Positions 10,241 to 22,500 of a stretch of DNA of 64,000 bases are shown here, in pieces (positions within the stretch are counted from its first letter, which is position 1; each line of letters begins with the position of its first letter). Position numbers and translations under genes: made by a program. The DNA is from Malachius bipustulatus (taxonomy: Eukaryota; Arthropoda; Insecta; Coleoptera; Melyridae). The notes under the pieces were generated by a model. That model had not been told where the DNA came from, ran no database searches, and saw only the letters and a list, made by a program, of their open reading frames with translations. The stretch covers positions 35,313,579 to 35,377,578 of the forward strand of contig OU342638.1 in assembly GCA_910589415.1 (NCBI GenBank). Direction: 5' to 3'.

Positions 10241-12065
10241 TCTTTGATCAGTTACTTTTATCGTCAGTTGAAATTACTGTCAGTTGTACAATTATCCTTA
10301 TTGCCATTTTGTATTTCATATTATTAATTCGCTGTTTATATGTCAGGTTTTTGTCAGCTGTGCTCGTTGTGAAATGGTAAAATTTCGTCAGTTGAAGTTA
10401 TTGTCAGTTGTCAGTTGTACAATTATCCTTATTGCCCTTTTGTATTTCATATTTGTCAATTGTAATTTCTGTTTATATTTGTTTTTCGATAGTCAATTGA
10501 ATACAACATTGATAGTCATTTGTGGCCAGTATCAGATATTGTATTTGGTGTCAATTGTACTCGCTGACGGATACAAAAGTAAGCTTAAGTAAAATATTAC
10601 AACAAAATTTAAGTAAATTGTAATAATTGTCAATTATAGCGATCCCCGATTGCAGTGGTGGTCAGTTATAAGTTACCACGCGTCAGTTGAGGTAATTGTC
10701 AGTTGTAGTCACCGATGGTTGCTGTCAGTTGTATATTTGCCTTCAGTATTAACGGTTTTTAGATGCGAGATTGTATTGTGGCCGCTTTTAATTAAACATA
10801 GTTATAATAACAATTGTCAGTTGTATTTAGTATCCTGTCAGTTGTAATCTCGTTGTCTAGTTGTTGTCAATTTTGATATTGCTGGTGTTACGTTTGTGAA
10901 ATGATGAAATGAATAATTGCGATCGCTTAGCTGTATAAGGATCAACTAAACTGTCAGTTATTGTGAGTTGTACTGGTTTTAGCTGTGAGCGTCTCTTAAA
11001 ATGAGCGGATTGAATTCAACATTGATACTAAATGTCAGTTAGGAGCGTTTTCAATTATAATCATTTATGATTATAATTGCAGTCAATTGCAACATTTCTT
11101 AGTTAAACCTTTTACAAAAAAAAATCAATGGTGTCAGTTGTATTTGTTGCAGTTACTAGTCCTGTCAATGGTAGTTAATATTATCCTGTCAGTTGTAATT
11201 ATGATCTCTAGTTGCTGTCAATTTTGATCTTGTCGCTGTTAGTTTTGTAAAGTGAATAATTGAAGATCGCCTCGCTTTATAGGTCAGTCAACTTAAGAGT
11301 CAGTAGTTATTATTGTCAGTTGTACTGGTTCCAGCTGTGAGTGTTTTTTTTTTTAATTGAGCGACATGAATTCAACATTGATAATACTAAATATCAGCTA
11401 CGGTCATTTTTAATTATTGCCATTTATGGTCATTATCAGGTATTGGAAGTGCTGTCAGTTGTACTCAATGGTGGACACAAGGCAAGTTACAGTTACTCTC
11501 GTCACTGCTAGTTGTAGTTACCTTTTGTCAGCGATATTGAATTAAGACGCTTTTAATTAAATTGGTATCAGTTATCATTGTAATTGTCAGTTGTAGTTAA
11601 TACTGTCAGTTGTAATCTTGCTGTATAGTTGTTGTCTATTGTGATCTAATCGGTGTTCGTTTTGTGATACTGAAGTGAGATTGCTTAGTTAACTTAACTG
11701 TCATTGTAAATTGTAGTTATTGTTAGTTAGTTGTACTGATGGTTTGAGATGAGAGCGTCAGTTACTCGTTGACAGATACAAAAGTAAACTTTGAATAAAA
11801 TATAAAAAAATTAGTTATAGGAATCCCCGGTAGCAGTGGTTGTCAGTCACGGGTTACCATCCATGTAGCGTCAGTTGAGGTAATTATTGTCAGTTGTAGT
11901 TAATGTCATCCTGTCAGTTGAGATCTTACTGTCTAGTTGCTGTCAATTGTTATCTTGTTAGTGAATAATTGAGATCGCTTGGTTTTAAAGGTGGGTTAAC
12001 TCAACTATTAGTTATATCGTGGTAAAATATAGTTATTGTCAGTTGTACTTGTACTTGTACTTTTG

Positions 12066-12716
12066 AGAGGTACTTTGCGGGTGTCATCGATACTTCATTG
12101 GTCACGCGGTCGTTATCAATTGATAGTTATTGGTCTTCAGGTCTTGTTGGAAGGGTTTGGGTGTTCGTTAATGAGTGGTACGTCGCTGTCAATGGCAGGA
12201 AGAAAGCGTGCGTCATTGAGGAATTAGCGCACTCAACGTCAGATTAATATCACAGTCGCGCAATAAAATTTGATATTGTAAAATAATATCTTTATTATTT
12301 TAATAACGTTTCGCATTTGAATGCGAGTGCAATAAATTGGTATTACCTGTTTAAATGAAGCAAGACAATGTATTGTTCGTTTTAATGGTTTCAAAATTAT
12401 GGGAACCGTTCTCAAACCGTTGACGAAACGTCGTTCTAGATTTTATTGTAGAAATCGCACTTTAAATACATTTTATTAAGGTTATTATTGCAATCATGTG
12501 ATCATAAATTTAAATATTATTTAAAAAATAGATCGTTATTAATATTAAACATGTGACTATTTACATTGCTAATCCGCGTGTTTAGCTATTGTGATTTGTA
12601 TGATCGTCAAACTGGACTGCGTTATTACTACACGAGAATCCGGGAAGAAATCATAAATGAGAAGAAAAAAAAAGGAAAGTAGAAATACTTGAAATAAATG
12701 TGTAAAAAGGTGGTAC
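12066..12716 (-). other. cut: Intron of cut, distal part
   Basis: AT-rich, single copy. It ends at the donor of the 12717-12856 exon. Nothing else was recognised. Confidence 0.65.
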
Positions 12717-12856
12717 CTTCATTTTCCAGTGGCGGCGTCTTGTCTCTGATGTCGACCTGGCCGGTCGACGACTGTGACGATGAGGTTTTTGATTTTTCCA
12801 GCAGCAATTCTATCGACTTTCCGTCGAAGTTGTTCGACAACTCGTTCCGAAGTATA
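12717..12856 (-). CDS. cut: cut coding exon, end of coiled coil and Ser-rich linker
   Basis: This 140-bp exon enters in phase 2 (T completes a Ser codon) and leaves in phase 1 (G completes Asp in the next exon). It encodes ILRNELSNNFDGKSIELLLE followed by a Lys/Ser/Thr-rich stretch (KSKTSSSQSSTGQVDIRDK) and PPLENE. The first part continues the coiled coil: the CUX2 equivalent reads ELSILKAMK and CUX1 has a PLEVLLLEK block. The acceptor is CTCTTTCCCGTTTCAG and the donor GTACCA, which is weaker than the other donors of this gene. It lies 378 bp from the preceding exon. Confidence 0.88.
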
Positions 12857-13234
12857 CTGAAACGGGAAAGAGTGCGGTTTTATAACTCCTAAACGCCTCT
12901 GCTTGGAAATAGATCACGTCAATAAAAAATTTTGAAACTATTTACCAAATAAAGATTCCTATCTCGCCTCTCATAAATCAGATCCCAGATCTGACTTATC
13001 AATGTTAAACTTTTCGTTATTTGGCGATCATGTTACTAAGAAAAAGCTAATAATCTACGTGATATGATATGGCACGTCGTGATTCAATTGTTCTTTGTTT
13101 TGTAATTAATTTCAGGCAAACATACATGAGATTAAGCGCGACATACTTATTTTATTTTTAAATATCTAGAGACGAGTAAAACTGTCAATAAAATAAAAGA
13201 GTAGCGAATAACTGAAAAAAAAAAATTTACTTAC
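12857..13234 (-). other. cut: 378-bp intron of cut
   Basis: GT-AG intron between the second coiled-coil exon and the Ser-rich linker exon, phase 2. It is AT-rich, with a run of T on the transcribed strand near its donor end. No repeat or RNA gene is seen. Confidence 0.9.
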
Positions 13235-13416
13235 CTAATTTCGCGTTTAACATCTTCGTAATCCCTTTGTAATTCTAACTTAGCCTCTAATCTAACAATG
13301 TGTTGTTTCTTTTGTTCTAATTGCTCTTCTAACCTAGATATCTGTGATATTGACGTTTCTTGTAATTTCGTGATGCCGCTTTGTAATCTTTGTACTTCTT
13401 CTACGAGTTGATTGAT
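13235..13416 (-). CDS. cut: cut coding exon, coiled-coil segment 2 (QLVEEVQRLQ...)
   Basis: This 182-bp exon encodes 60 residues plus two bases of a split codon (AG, completed by T in the next exon to give Ser). It begins INQLVEEVQRLQSGITKLQ and ends RDYEDVKREI. The acceptor is TTTGTTCCAG and the donor GTAAGT. Leu and hydrophobic residues recur at heptad spacing, as expected of a coiled coil. The block aligns with human CUX1 QLVEDVQRLQASLTKLRE and YEEVKKEL. Codons mostly end in A or T, unlike the GC-ending codons of the CUT-domain exon. Phase 0 in, phase 2 out. Confidence 0.92.
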
Positions 13417-15009
13417 CTGGAACAAAAATTATCATTTAGTTCAATGCATCTACCATCTCAAGAAGATTAATTTTCAATAAAACAAGCAGCTCTAATGCAA
13501 CACTTTTAACCTAGGAAAAATTCCTTTGTCGATCTTTCTTTTTCTACCCTTTAGGTTGGAGATCACTGGTAGTCGAAATTCAAAATGGCTTTTCTATTGT
13601 TTTGGTGAAGCGAAAGAAACTTAACTTGTAGGAAATTCAATTTCCTCCAACTTTGTTTATTGCAGTTTTTCCTCTATGATCGATATTTTTTGATTAAACC
13701 TGAAAAAAATGGATCCGAGATGAATAAAATGAGACGTGCGACGTGCAGTACTAGTTTATCTTAACGACGAGGTTTCCGTTAATCGCCGCAGCGCAAAAAC
13801 AAAATCGAACAGCTTGAATATAAAGAGCCGGTCGGAAAGAAAGAGCGGGGGGTAAAGGGGGAAGATGATAAATATAAACCAATATTTCAAATAGATACCT
13901 CGACTGGGGTGCTTTTTGCATATCCGAACTTGAGGGCCGGTTCGAAGCGAACGTCGTTCACGTCACCGGTTCCGTCCCTGTCGGACGCGCGGCGCCGCCG
14001 ACGCTCCGTCTCGCTCGCGCAGCTTTTATCGCGTCCCGACTCGGGTAAATTCGACCGATAACAAACGAGAATTTATTGGCCTTCGAAGCAAAAAATCAGG
14101 AAAGCTTACAAAGCGAGCCAATTGTTTTTCGCGGATTTTCCAATGTGCTAATTTTACTTAATTGGCAATTGTTAGCCAACGCCCTGTGTATCTGGGGACT
14201 CCTGCGCTGGAGCTGGAGGATATTCGGGTGAAACAAGTTTTTTTTAGGATTGAAATTAATTGTTTCCCCCTCCGTTTCGGACTCGCGCGGTACGAGTGTA
14301 TCGGCAGGGGGCAATTAAAAATTTCACCAACTTCGCTTTTTTATTTTATATACATCGAGTCATATTCTCGTGAATCTCAAGTCCCGATCCGAGATGTTAT
14401 TTTTTAGGGGGACGGTTAATTCCTCGCAAAAGCCATCTCATGAATTAATTAATGTTAGATGTGATTCGGGACGATTGATTTTCCTTAATTTTCTCAAAGA
14501 TTCCTAGTGCAGGCGCATCAAATTCCCCCGCTTCGACGAAACGACTCGGAACCGTCGATCTGCCTGAAACTTAATTACAGTTTCGAAGGCAGGCACCAAT
14601 AAAATCGTAAGCTCCATTATTAGAAGTGATAAATTTGAATATTATCAATGGCATTAGGTTGAATTTCCATGAAAATAACCCTCTCTTGCCTGTAAGACAC
14701 CCCCGGCGCGCGAGGAAGGGCTGCCGGGAGTTTGAAATCAATCAATGGCTGTACGTATGAAGACATTAATCTACAAACCCACTCGGTTGAACGTATCGCG
14801 TATACTCATACTGGGTGATGCCTTAAAAGAACTCTCTCATGAGTCTTATCGACGAAATTTGTATTATTTTGATTTTTTTTTCAAGAGAGAAAGGGGAAGT
14901 AGTTATGACCGTGAACAAATCGCCAGGAGCTCAACAGATAAATTGTTTGCATCGAGGAGACTTGGCAGAGTTAACACTTCAATAAGAGTTCTAGAACGAG
15001 AAAAATATA
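13417..15009 (-). other. cut: Large intron of cut, first part; single-copy DNA with a GC-rich block
   Basis: Mostly unique AT-rich sequence. At about 13915-14050 composition changes to GC-rich with many CG dinucleotides (GGACGCGCGGCGCCGCCGAC region). A short purine-rich stretch lies at about 13830-13870. The short frames here have no family motifs. A conserved regulatory block is possible but unproven. Confidence 0.45.
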
Positions 15010-15062
15010 TTTGCGCAATTAAATCGGTCTAAGTATCGATCCCCGAGGAACGCCAATACAAT
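15010..15062 (-). mobile_element. Reverse-transcriptase motif B fragment (GVPRGSIL)
   Basis: On the minus strand this short segment reads GVPRGSILRPI and then a stop. It matches the G-V-P-Q-G-S-x-L-S-P block of non-LTR reverse transcriptases. No other reverse-transcriptase motif is nearby. It is one of several such fragments in the window. Confidence 0.45.
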
Positions 15063-17243
15063 CAAAAAAAGAAAAATTCGAACGCCCCTATGGCCCTGAG
15101 TAATTAAAAGACAGCTGGGCAGTAGCAGAGAGCACGAAACAACAAAAATAACTAGGGGAGATACCTTTTTCATCGTCAAAAAATTTTGACATAATGGAGG
15201 GAATTAAATTTTATGAAAGAGGTAAGCTCTTCCGTTTCGTCGCCCACTTGATCAAAAAAGGGTACTGTGGTGATAAAAGATCGTCAACTTCTCTGGACGG
15301 CGATTCTCGAGTTCATGAGAATCGACTCTCACGAACTAGCTTCAGTGGGTTATTTATTTTTCTACTCGCTTGCTCTGGTTGAGCGTATCGTTCGTTGACT
15401 GCTTGTGTACATACAAAACAAACAGGTGGGGATAAAATAAAATGACACAAAAAAAAGTTGGTTAGGATATGTTAGAGTGAAGACGCCCTGTATGTACGAG
15501 GTGATACAGATCGATTGATTAAATTTCCAGGGAAAGGAAATCGCTTTCCCCCCAGCCTCCTCATCGCATAGGGAAGATATGCCGTATGCAAAGAAGACTC
15601 ATTGTTTCACGGCTCCGTCTAATATTACCAAATGAAACGCCCTTTCTTAATACGGAAATAAACCTCTCGGAAATTACGGTATTATCTGTTAGTCTTGCCG
15701 GGCAAATTTAGCGTTCCGGGACGACTTTGAGTCGAGTCTCGGACGGATATATCGACAGGATTACTGACTGGGAGATGTGTATGAATTCGAAATTCTCTAT
15801 GCGGTATTATAGCGGAGCTATCAGAAATTTGATGGGCGTGATTGAAGATGATGGAATTGATATCGATATTATTATTGATTAGATAAAAAAAAAAACCAAT
15901 CGGAGACTTACTTCAGTGTTATCTTTCCCGGGCAACTCCATGGTGGTTTTTTCACATTTAAAATCCGTTTATCGTTCACGTTCAAACACCGATAGATAAC
16001 TGGATGACTATCGTGATTCGTGAGTATGGGTAGGTGTATAATGTGAATGATAAAAGCAGAGATTAATAATCATTATACAGTGTGATAAATTTTATTTATT
16101 GTAAGGTAAACAGAAATCGCGTCTCCAATGAAAGTATTCTCGTTATATCGCGATCCGGGCAAACAATATTACATATATCTAACAGATAATGAATGAATTA
16201 ATTTGCTCCAGCTCGAGCACTAACAAGTGGAACGAAATGACAAGAAAGAAAAATTACCATTAGTAAACATTGCACATCGCCGGAATGAAGATAATATGAC
16301 AAATAATAAACTTGTAAAAAACTCAGGTGAAAATCAAACATAATCCGATCATTAATCCTCACAGATAATGGCAATTATGTCGTTGATAACGACCGAGACA
16401 ATATAATATTGCGCAAATTGTTTATCAACTGATGCTGACGGTATAATATAAACACCGAGTCGTTACTCGACACGTTTCTCATCATCAGATCCTTCGAGCC
16501 GGATTAATACCAATAACTCAAATTCGAATTTCGAAATCACGCCGCGTCGCCGTTATTTTGAAAGCGGAGACAATCCCGAAGCCAGAAAAATCGCCGACAG
16601 CTGGTTATCCGAGCCCGAAATAGTCGAGATTCGATTTGATCGAATGGGCGACATCAGTCACTCGAATTGTGTGGGCGAAATAAGAAATTCCTTTACACGA
16701 AACCGTACCGTAAACTTCTTGTCGCTAAAAAAGCGATCAGGCCAGTCCCCAGCATCCTCAGTCACACAATCCTGTGCATCGATCAATTACGATCGGTATC
16801 TTAAATATAACTTCTGATCCTTTAAGCCGGATCTATCGTATTTACGAGCAGCACCTAATTAAAGATACGAGAGTATCGCATACAAAGACTGGCCTGTGCG
16901 TGTGCATGTATACAAAATAACCCTAATTACCTGCTGGATATTCTTGGCCTAACAGTCGACTGTTTTATCATGGAAGACGCGACTTGTTAATAAAATAAAG
17001 TCACCGAGTTTATGCCCCCAGTCCGCATTTATGACGAGTCGTTCTCTTAACGTACGTGCTTTATTAGTAACTTTATCGCCTTTGTCTTAAAAATTGCCGG
17101 ACTATAATTTTATAAAGCGATTTTATCGCACCAACTTGATGATTCGAAATATTAAAAAATGCCGGATTCGATGACGTTTCCTGCGGCGATCGAGAGGCCC
17201 TCGTGTTCGTGCACTCTGTTGTGGGGTCTTTCGTCCCACGCAA
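15063..17243 (-). other. cut: Large intron of cut, single-copy DNA
   Basis: AT-rich, no repeats seen, with numerous TAATTA and TTATTG words. No coding region supported. Confidence 0.5.
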
Positions 17244-17525
17244 CTAAGAACAAAAACAACTTGGATAACCGAACATTTAGCATGGCTATTGGGACTTTCC
17301 CCGCTCAAGGGGTTAAAAATCGAGAGCCTTATAAAAGATTTGAAAATATCGACGGCCACCGTTTCGGGGTACACCACAGGGGGTAGTAAATATAAAAACA
17401 ACTTAGATGACCAGATTTGTAGCATGTTCCCCGCTTTAGAGGTTAACACTCATATACTTGTTTGTTGAATGAAGAAAACGATTTTTTTTCAATGAGATTT
17501 GAAGATATCGGGGGTAGCAAATACC
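17244..17525. repeat. Diverged tandem duplication, about 145-bp unit
   Basis: ACAAAAACAACTTGGATAAC, TTTAGCATG, TTCCCCGCT, AGGGGTTAA and GATTTGAAAATATCG at 17250-17352 are echoed at 17394-17510 (AAAAACAACTTAGATGAC, TGTAGCATGTTCCCCGCTT, GAGGTTAAC, GATTTGAAGATATCG). This explains the overlapping opposite-strand frames here. Confidence 0.65.
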
Positions 17526-20500
17526 GCACCGCAAGAATCATAAATCGATACAAAGCACGCAGATCTTGCTGATTGTGAAGAGACAGAAGATAATCCAATT
17601 GCATTGTTTCCCTAACAACCCTCTCTGATGGTACTGGTGTTTAGTAAAAACGCACCAACCCTTTCCGGCAAACAGAAGGGGTGGGAGCTCCGGTGAGTGT
17701 GTATGTGGGTGAGGGAGAAACTGAGCGAAAGCAAAGGAGCCACGTATCTAATTTAAATATTATATCTCGTATTTTACTCCAATCAGTCAGTGCCCTTCGA
17801 AAGGGGTAGGATTTCCATACAGCTTAATCACTACCCCCTTCGCTTCTCTCACGTCTCAGCTCCCGATAATCAATAATTATACTCAAATATAAAGAGAAAA
17901 CGACCCTGAGAGTGCAAATGAGTCGAACTGAGAGATAGATCAAGGGAGAGAGATGAATGCAGTCGTAGTGTTAGTGTTTTAGTGTTGTTTCTTGATTGTA
18001 TGTGTGTGTATGTGTGTGGATATTTGGATTTGGACCCCCTCGAACGATATTTCTTGTATAACCCTTTCAGTTCGAGTCGATGGTGGCAGCGTGCGTTTGC
18101 ATTTTAAGTATTATTCGCGTGATGAAGGAAAAAGCGCGTGAAAATCAGTCCGCGATTATGTTATAATGTAACATCGATCGATATCGGTTGAATCATGCTA
18201 TAAGACAATTATTCATCGAATTTCTTCGATATTATAAATTATCCGTTTCCTTTCGCTGGGTCGTAATATTGTTTGCCAGTTTCGGTAACTTTCCCCGTCA
18301 AGAGCTGACACGATCCGGCTCGAAGGGTCAAAATATATAAAATCGATCTAATTATAACGCCGATACCAATAAACAAAGCCGTGCCTAGTTTGATTTAGGG
18401 AGGGAATTTTTAATCTAGGAATCGAATTAAGCGCTGCACAAGCCAACAGAGTAACGACACATAAGGGAGACGTTCTAATTAACGAGATTGCGTTTCTTGA
18501 TGTGTTCTAACTTTAACTCTAACCGTCCCTCGATGTGTAATTCAATCATTGACTATCGCATGCAAATATCTCATTTAAGGGATGGTCCTATTTTCCGTGT
18601 GTGATTCATTGTTTCATCTCGACGCTTTCATTACTTTTTATGTTAAATACCTACGTATGTATACGTACGTTTTAAAGATACAATGATCTCGACGAATTAG
18701 GTGGGTATAATATCCAGCAGGTTATAGTACGTATATGCAATAACTGATTATCCATGTTGGTTGTACGCTTCGTTGCCCTCGGCTGCGCACGTGAACTCCT
18801 TCCACTCGTTTTGACTATTGTACACACATAGTCACTCTTCAACAATATAACCTTTCATTAAAATTACTTGAAGAAAAAATCATACGCGAACTATTCTGTC
18901 TTCGTTTCTTCAACTCGTTTGTTATTGGAAAGCGAGGCAGTTTGTCAATTAACTTAAAAAGGGTGTCTATAGCAACTTTTATTAGCCACTAACAATAAAA
19001 AGAAGAAGAATGAAGAAAAGAAAAAAATTGCCCCACGTTGGGCGCCATTTATAGCGCCTTTTTACAAGTCCAGTTATTAAATAATTACAAACCAACGCCT
19101 CACTTCTTGGTAAAAGGTCGTTAAAATTTGTAATACTCTTATTGGAAACTAAATAAAACAATTCAGTTATACAGGGTAACGTTTAAATAAATCAGAGAAC
19201 CGGCAAAGAGCAGCCCAACCTGTCAGGACGTTCCGCAACTGTCTAAGAATCAAAGCACGGAGTTAGTGGGCTGGTTGCGGCGCGGAATATAATAACAGAG
19301 CCGAAGCGAGACGGGACGACGTCTCGTGCCTGATTTCGATTCAGCACCACAGAATGCAGATTGACAGGAGTTAGGTATAAGAGTAAACATTAACCGGGGA
19401 GCGGAATCACGTATTCCAGGTGGGCCGTGTAATGGGCGAAGACGCGGCGCGGAGCCGGCTGGGGATTCCCCCGACTAATTCGAGATTTAAGACGCGGCGG
19501 CGGAGTGGCGGCAATTATGCGTGTACAGAGACGGCCATTTTGATTCAATCTATCGGCACGACACTCCAGGGAGACGGGCAATGGATTTCCGGGTGATCTT
19601 AATTTGTTTTAATGCCAGACGAATAAGAATGCGAACGCGCGGCTTTTGTTTCTCCGGCTGCCGTATATCCGATCGACTGCGCCGATTGTTGCCGCCGGTC
19701 TTATCTCTGCCGTCGTTTTGTCCGAACAAGCGGGGGCGGCGATAAAAATGATAGGGCAGATCCATACAAATACGAAATTAATTCGTGTTTGTGGAGAAAA
19801 AAATACGCAATTGCAATTCCATCTGAGACGAAATTAAGTGAGTGGGGAAAGAGAAAGAAAGATACAGAGATTTATTGTTCAACCTGCAAATGGTCCTATT
19901 AAATTAAAGAATGATTAGGTAAAATAAGGGACATTTTTTTAGTTTCGATTAAAAAGTTGGTGTCGGCGCGCTGAGACCATGATTGGAAAAGAAGGAAGAA
20001 AACGGGTTTTTACTTATTATTATTATTAAAATCTGAAGAGTTTATCGGACAGTACGAGTAGATAGGGAAAGAAGTAATTGCGCTGATAGGGTATGTTGAT
20101 GCGCACACAAGAAGGGGTTGTCTGTTGTCTGTGAATCGAGTTATTTTATAAATTCAGGGCAAAATAAATACAAAATAGGGAGAAATGAAGTGGATTGCGG
20201 AACGATGATAACTTTTAATTTCAAGTACATTATTTGCATGTCTAAGCATCGCTAGTACAAATCAAGGAATTCAATCAGGGCTATTCCACTAAAGAATAAT
20301 CACAATTTTTGCCGTTCGATTTATTTTTTTGAAGCGGAAAAAGTAGTTTTTCTGAACAGCGGGTGAGCATTAAAAGTTTTTTGCCCAAAAAAACTAAATT
20401 AACCCGTTTTCTCGCAAACAAATCGTTCGAATAAAAGCGACCCTAGTGGAACACTTCCACTTTTCAACACTTTCGGAATCGCTCGGTTCAAACACAGAAC

Positions 20501-20998
20501 GTGCACAGATTTCGTTCGTATTATTAATACTGCATTTAGGTACGCTCGTACTTTATTAAATTCACTAAATTCACTTCTGAAGTTGTGTTTTGATTATCAG
20601 ACTGATTTTCATTACGGGAAAATTCGATTCCGAACTCGGGAACGGTTCTTTTACTCTTCATCGGAGTAGTCACGTAATTAAAGACGATCACACACGGGCG
20701 CTCATTTTCTAAAGCTCACCATCGATAAGTGGACTCGATCGAACGGTCCTGGTCTACTCGACAGGTCTATTCGCAACAGTTTCTTAACGTTTCTACCACA
20801 CGCGTAGAAAGGCTACTGCGAGAAAGGGACCAGACTTTATGTCCCCCAAAACGTTCTTTCTTGATCGCTTGTGTGTTTATTCAAGATTTTTGTATAAAGG
20901 GCCGATTCGGTACGGTTGTGGATGTGTATCAAAGAAAGTAGACAAGTGAAGTTTTAAGAATTGGGACTAATCTAGTGTGGAATCGAAAGAGGAATAAT
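17526..20998 (-). other. cut: Large intron of cut, single-copy DNA with GC-richer block at 19390-19770
   Basis: Mostly unique AT-rich sequence. At 19390-19770 the base composition is near balanced, with CG-rich words (GACGCGGCGCGGAGCCGG, GCCGATTGTTGCCGCCGG). Frames of 62-74 codons on both strands overlap there with no recognisable motif. I see no exon. The block may be conserved regulatory DNA. Confidence 0.4.
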
Positions 20999-21000
20999 AA

Positions 21001-21087
21001 TCTAGAAGATAATCGATTGTGGAAGAATAGTCTAGAAGATAATCGATTGTGGAAGAATAGTCTAGAAGGTAATCGATTGTGGAAGGG
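21001..21087. repeat. 30-bp tandem repeat, 2.9 copies, each with ATCGAT
   Basis: TCTAGAAGATAATCGATTGT plus GGAAGAATAG is repeated exactly at 21001-21030 and 21031-21060, with a third copy, slightly changed, at 21061-21087. Each copy holds ATCGAT in the context TAATCGATTG. ATCGAT/ATCAAT is a known CUX/Cut binding core. Confidence 0.95.
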
Positions 21088-22185
21088 ACAAGTGAAGTGA
21101 ACTAAGACATAAGAAGAAGTGATTATTATTATATGTATTGCCATTAATATAATGAAATGAAACTTTACAGTTGATAGGAAATGTAAAGGATTTAACTTGG
21201 TTTGATAACAGACATCCTCCAGTGAAATCGATTTTCAGGTCTCGCAATGGAAATTGTTAGCGACAATGTCTGCCTTTCTATTATTATAGTGGCGGTGGTG
21301 GAGTCGGTGTTGGTGTTAGTAGTTAATCTTTATGCGCATTTTTGTGGGTCAGTCATTTGAATTTATAGCTCTAATTAAAAAACTTAGCTCACAAAATGGA
21401 ATAAAACAATAAATCCTTATCAGTCCATCTAATCCTAATGCAAATTTATCGGCACTTTTTAGTCGGACCCTGCGATCTAGATATCAATGAAATATTCCCT
21501 ATGACGTCAGAGGAAACGTCGCTCCCTCGCGAGTATTGTCATGTACAAACCATAGATTAGCGAAAATAATCAAGAACGACTACGGAATTGATTTATCGTG
21601 TATGAAGGGGGCCCAAAAAACAAGACACTTTTTAATTGAAGATTCTTTATGGTCGTGCGTCCCCCTGCAGATTTTACAATCTAATTACGAACGTTCGGTT
21701 TGGATGCCCTTTTCTTTTCAAGAGGAAAATTCAATTAATAGATTTCGTCTATTCAAATAAAATTTTGAATCGACAATTAGCCGATCTAACTTTATTTTTT
21801 TAATTTTAAAATTAAAAAAATAAAACGAATAGGCTTTATCGTATTAAGATAAGCAGAGTTGATAATAAATGAAAGTATGTACATATAAGGGTTTAAAAAT
21901 TAGACTGATGACTATCGTCTCTCTAGAATTCATGCAAAGAGGGTGAAATACACTGTTGCCAAATCAAGTTCTACTTATATAAACGTATATGAGCGTATAA
22001 GCGTGTTGAAGTGGGTTGTAATAACCTCTAAGTTATGATCTTTTCTAATTTAAGCATAATCCTAACCCAACTTTTGTTTGACTTATGATCCATCTTATTG
22101 TGTCATGGTACTCGCTCTAAAAAAATCAAGGAACCCAAAAATTAAATACTTTTTAAAAATGTCTCTCTCATTTTTTCGATTTTTT
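21088..22185 (-). other. cut: Large intron of cut, single-copy AT-rich DNA
   Basis: No coding exon or repeat recognised. It contains one TGACGTCA octamer at 21502-21509 and a long A/T-only patch near 21790-21825. Confidence 0.5.
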
Positions 22186-22500
22186 TTAATGACAGTGGCG
22201 TCAATATGAGCTCATATTGCTTGCCTTATAAATTTTTATGGCATTCGGTGATTTTTTTTTCCGGAAAAGATAAATAAAATTGTTCAACCTTTTTTTCCCC
22301 AAACAGTCGTTTGAACGCATCAACAACTAGCATAGCAACATTAAGATTTATTGTTTCTATGTACGTTGCTATTATGGAACTACTACAAAAATGGCGCACT
22401 CTTATGTTTGCTGATTGAAGAGAAACTAAAGTAACTTTACTTACGAAATTACCCTGAAATCGTGTCCTATCAGTTTGATATGGCAACACGTTTCGGCCAT
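22186..22500. repeat. Dispersed repeat, copy A
   Basis: Shares with 29500-29800 the order GCTTGC...ATGGCATTCGGT, a T-run with TTCCGGAAAA or TTCGAAAAA, CAACACTAGCATAG-like words, TTAAGATTTATTGTTTCTAT and GTACGTTGCTATT. A third, inverted fragment is at 45951-46003. Confidence 0.7.

Larger units (their letters stand above)
9186..12065. repeat. GTCAGTTGTA dispersed-to-tandem array (about 2.1 kb without the insertion)
   Basis: The word GTCAGTTGTA occurs about 17-18 times exactly and many more times with one change (GTCAATTGTA, GTCAGTTGAGG, GTCAGTTATA). It is often preceded by TG, CTG or ATT. A longer unit of several hundred bases is visible: GTCAGTTGAGGTAATTGTCAG, then CTGTCAGTTGTAATCT, CTAGTTG(C/T)TGTCAATT, then a TTGTGA/GATCGCTTAG block. 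It recurs near 10685-10990, 11160-11340, 11590-11720 and 11870-12040. The array lies inside the 4.2-kb cut intron and is split by the retrotransposon at 9471-10240. Confidence 0.85.
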
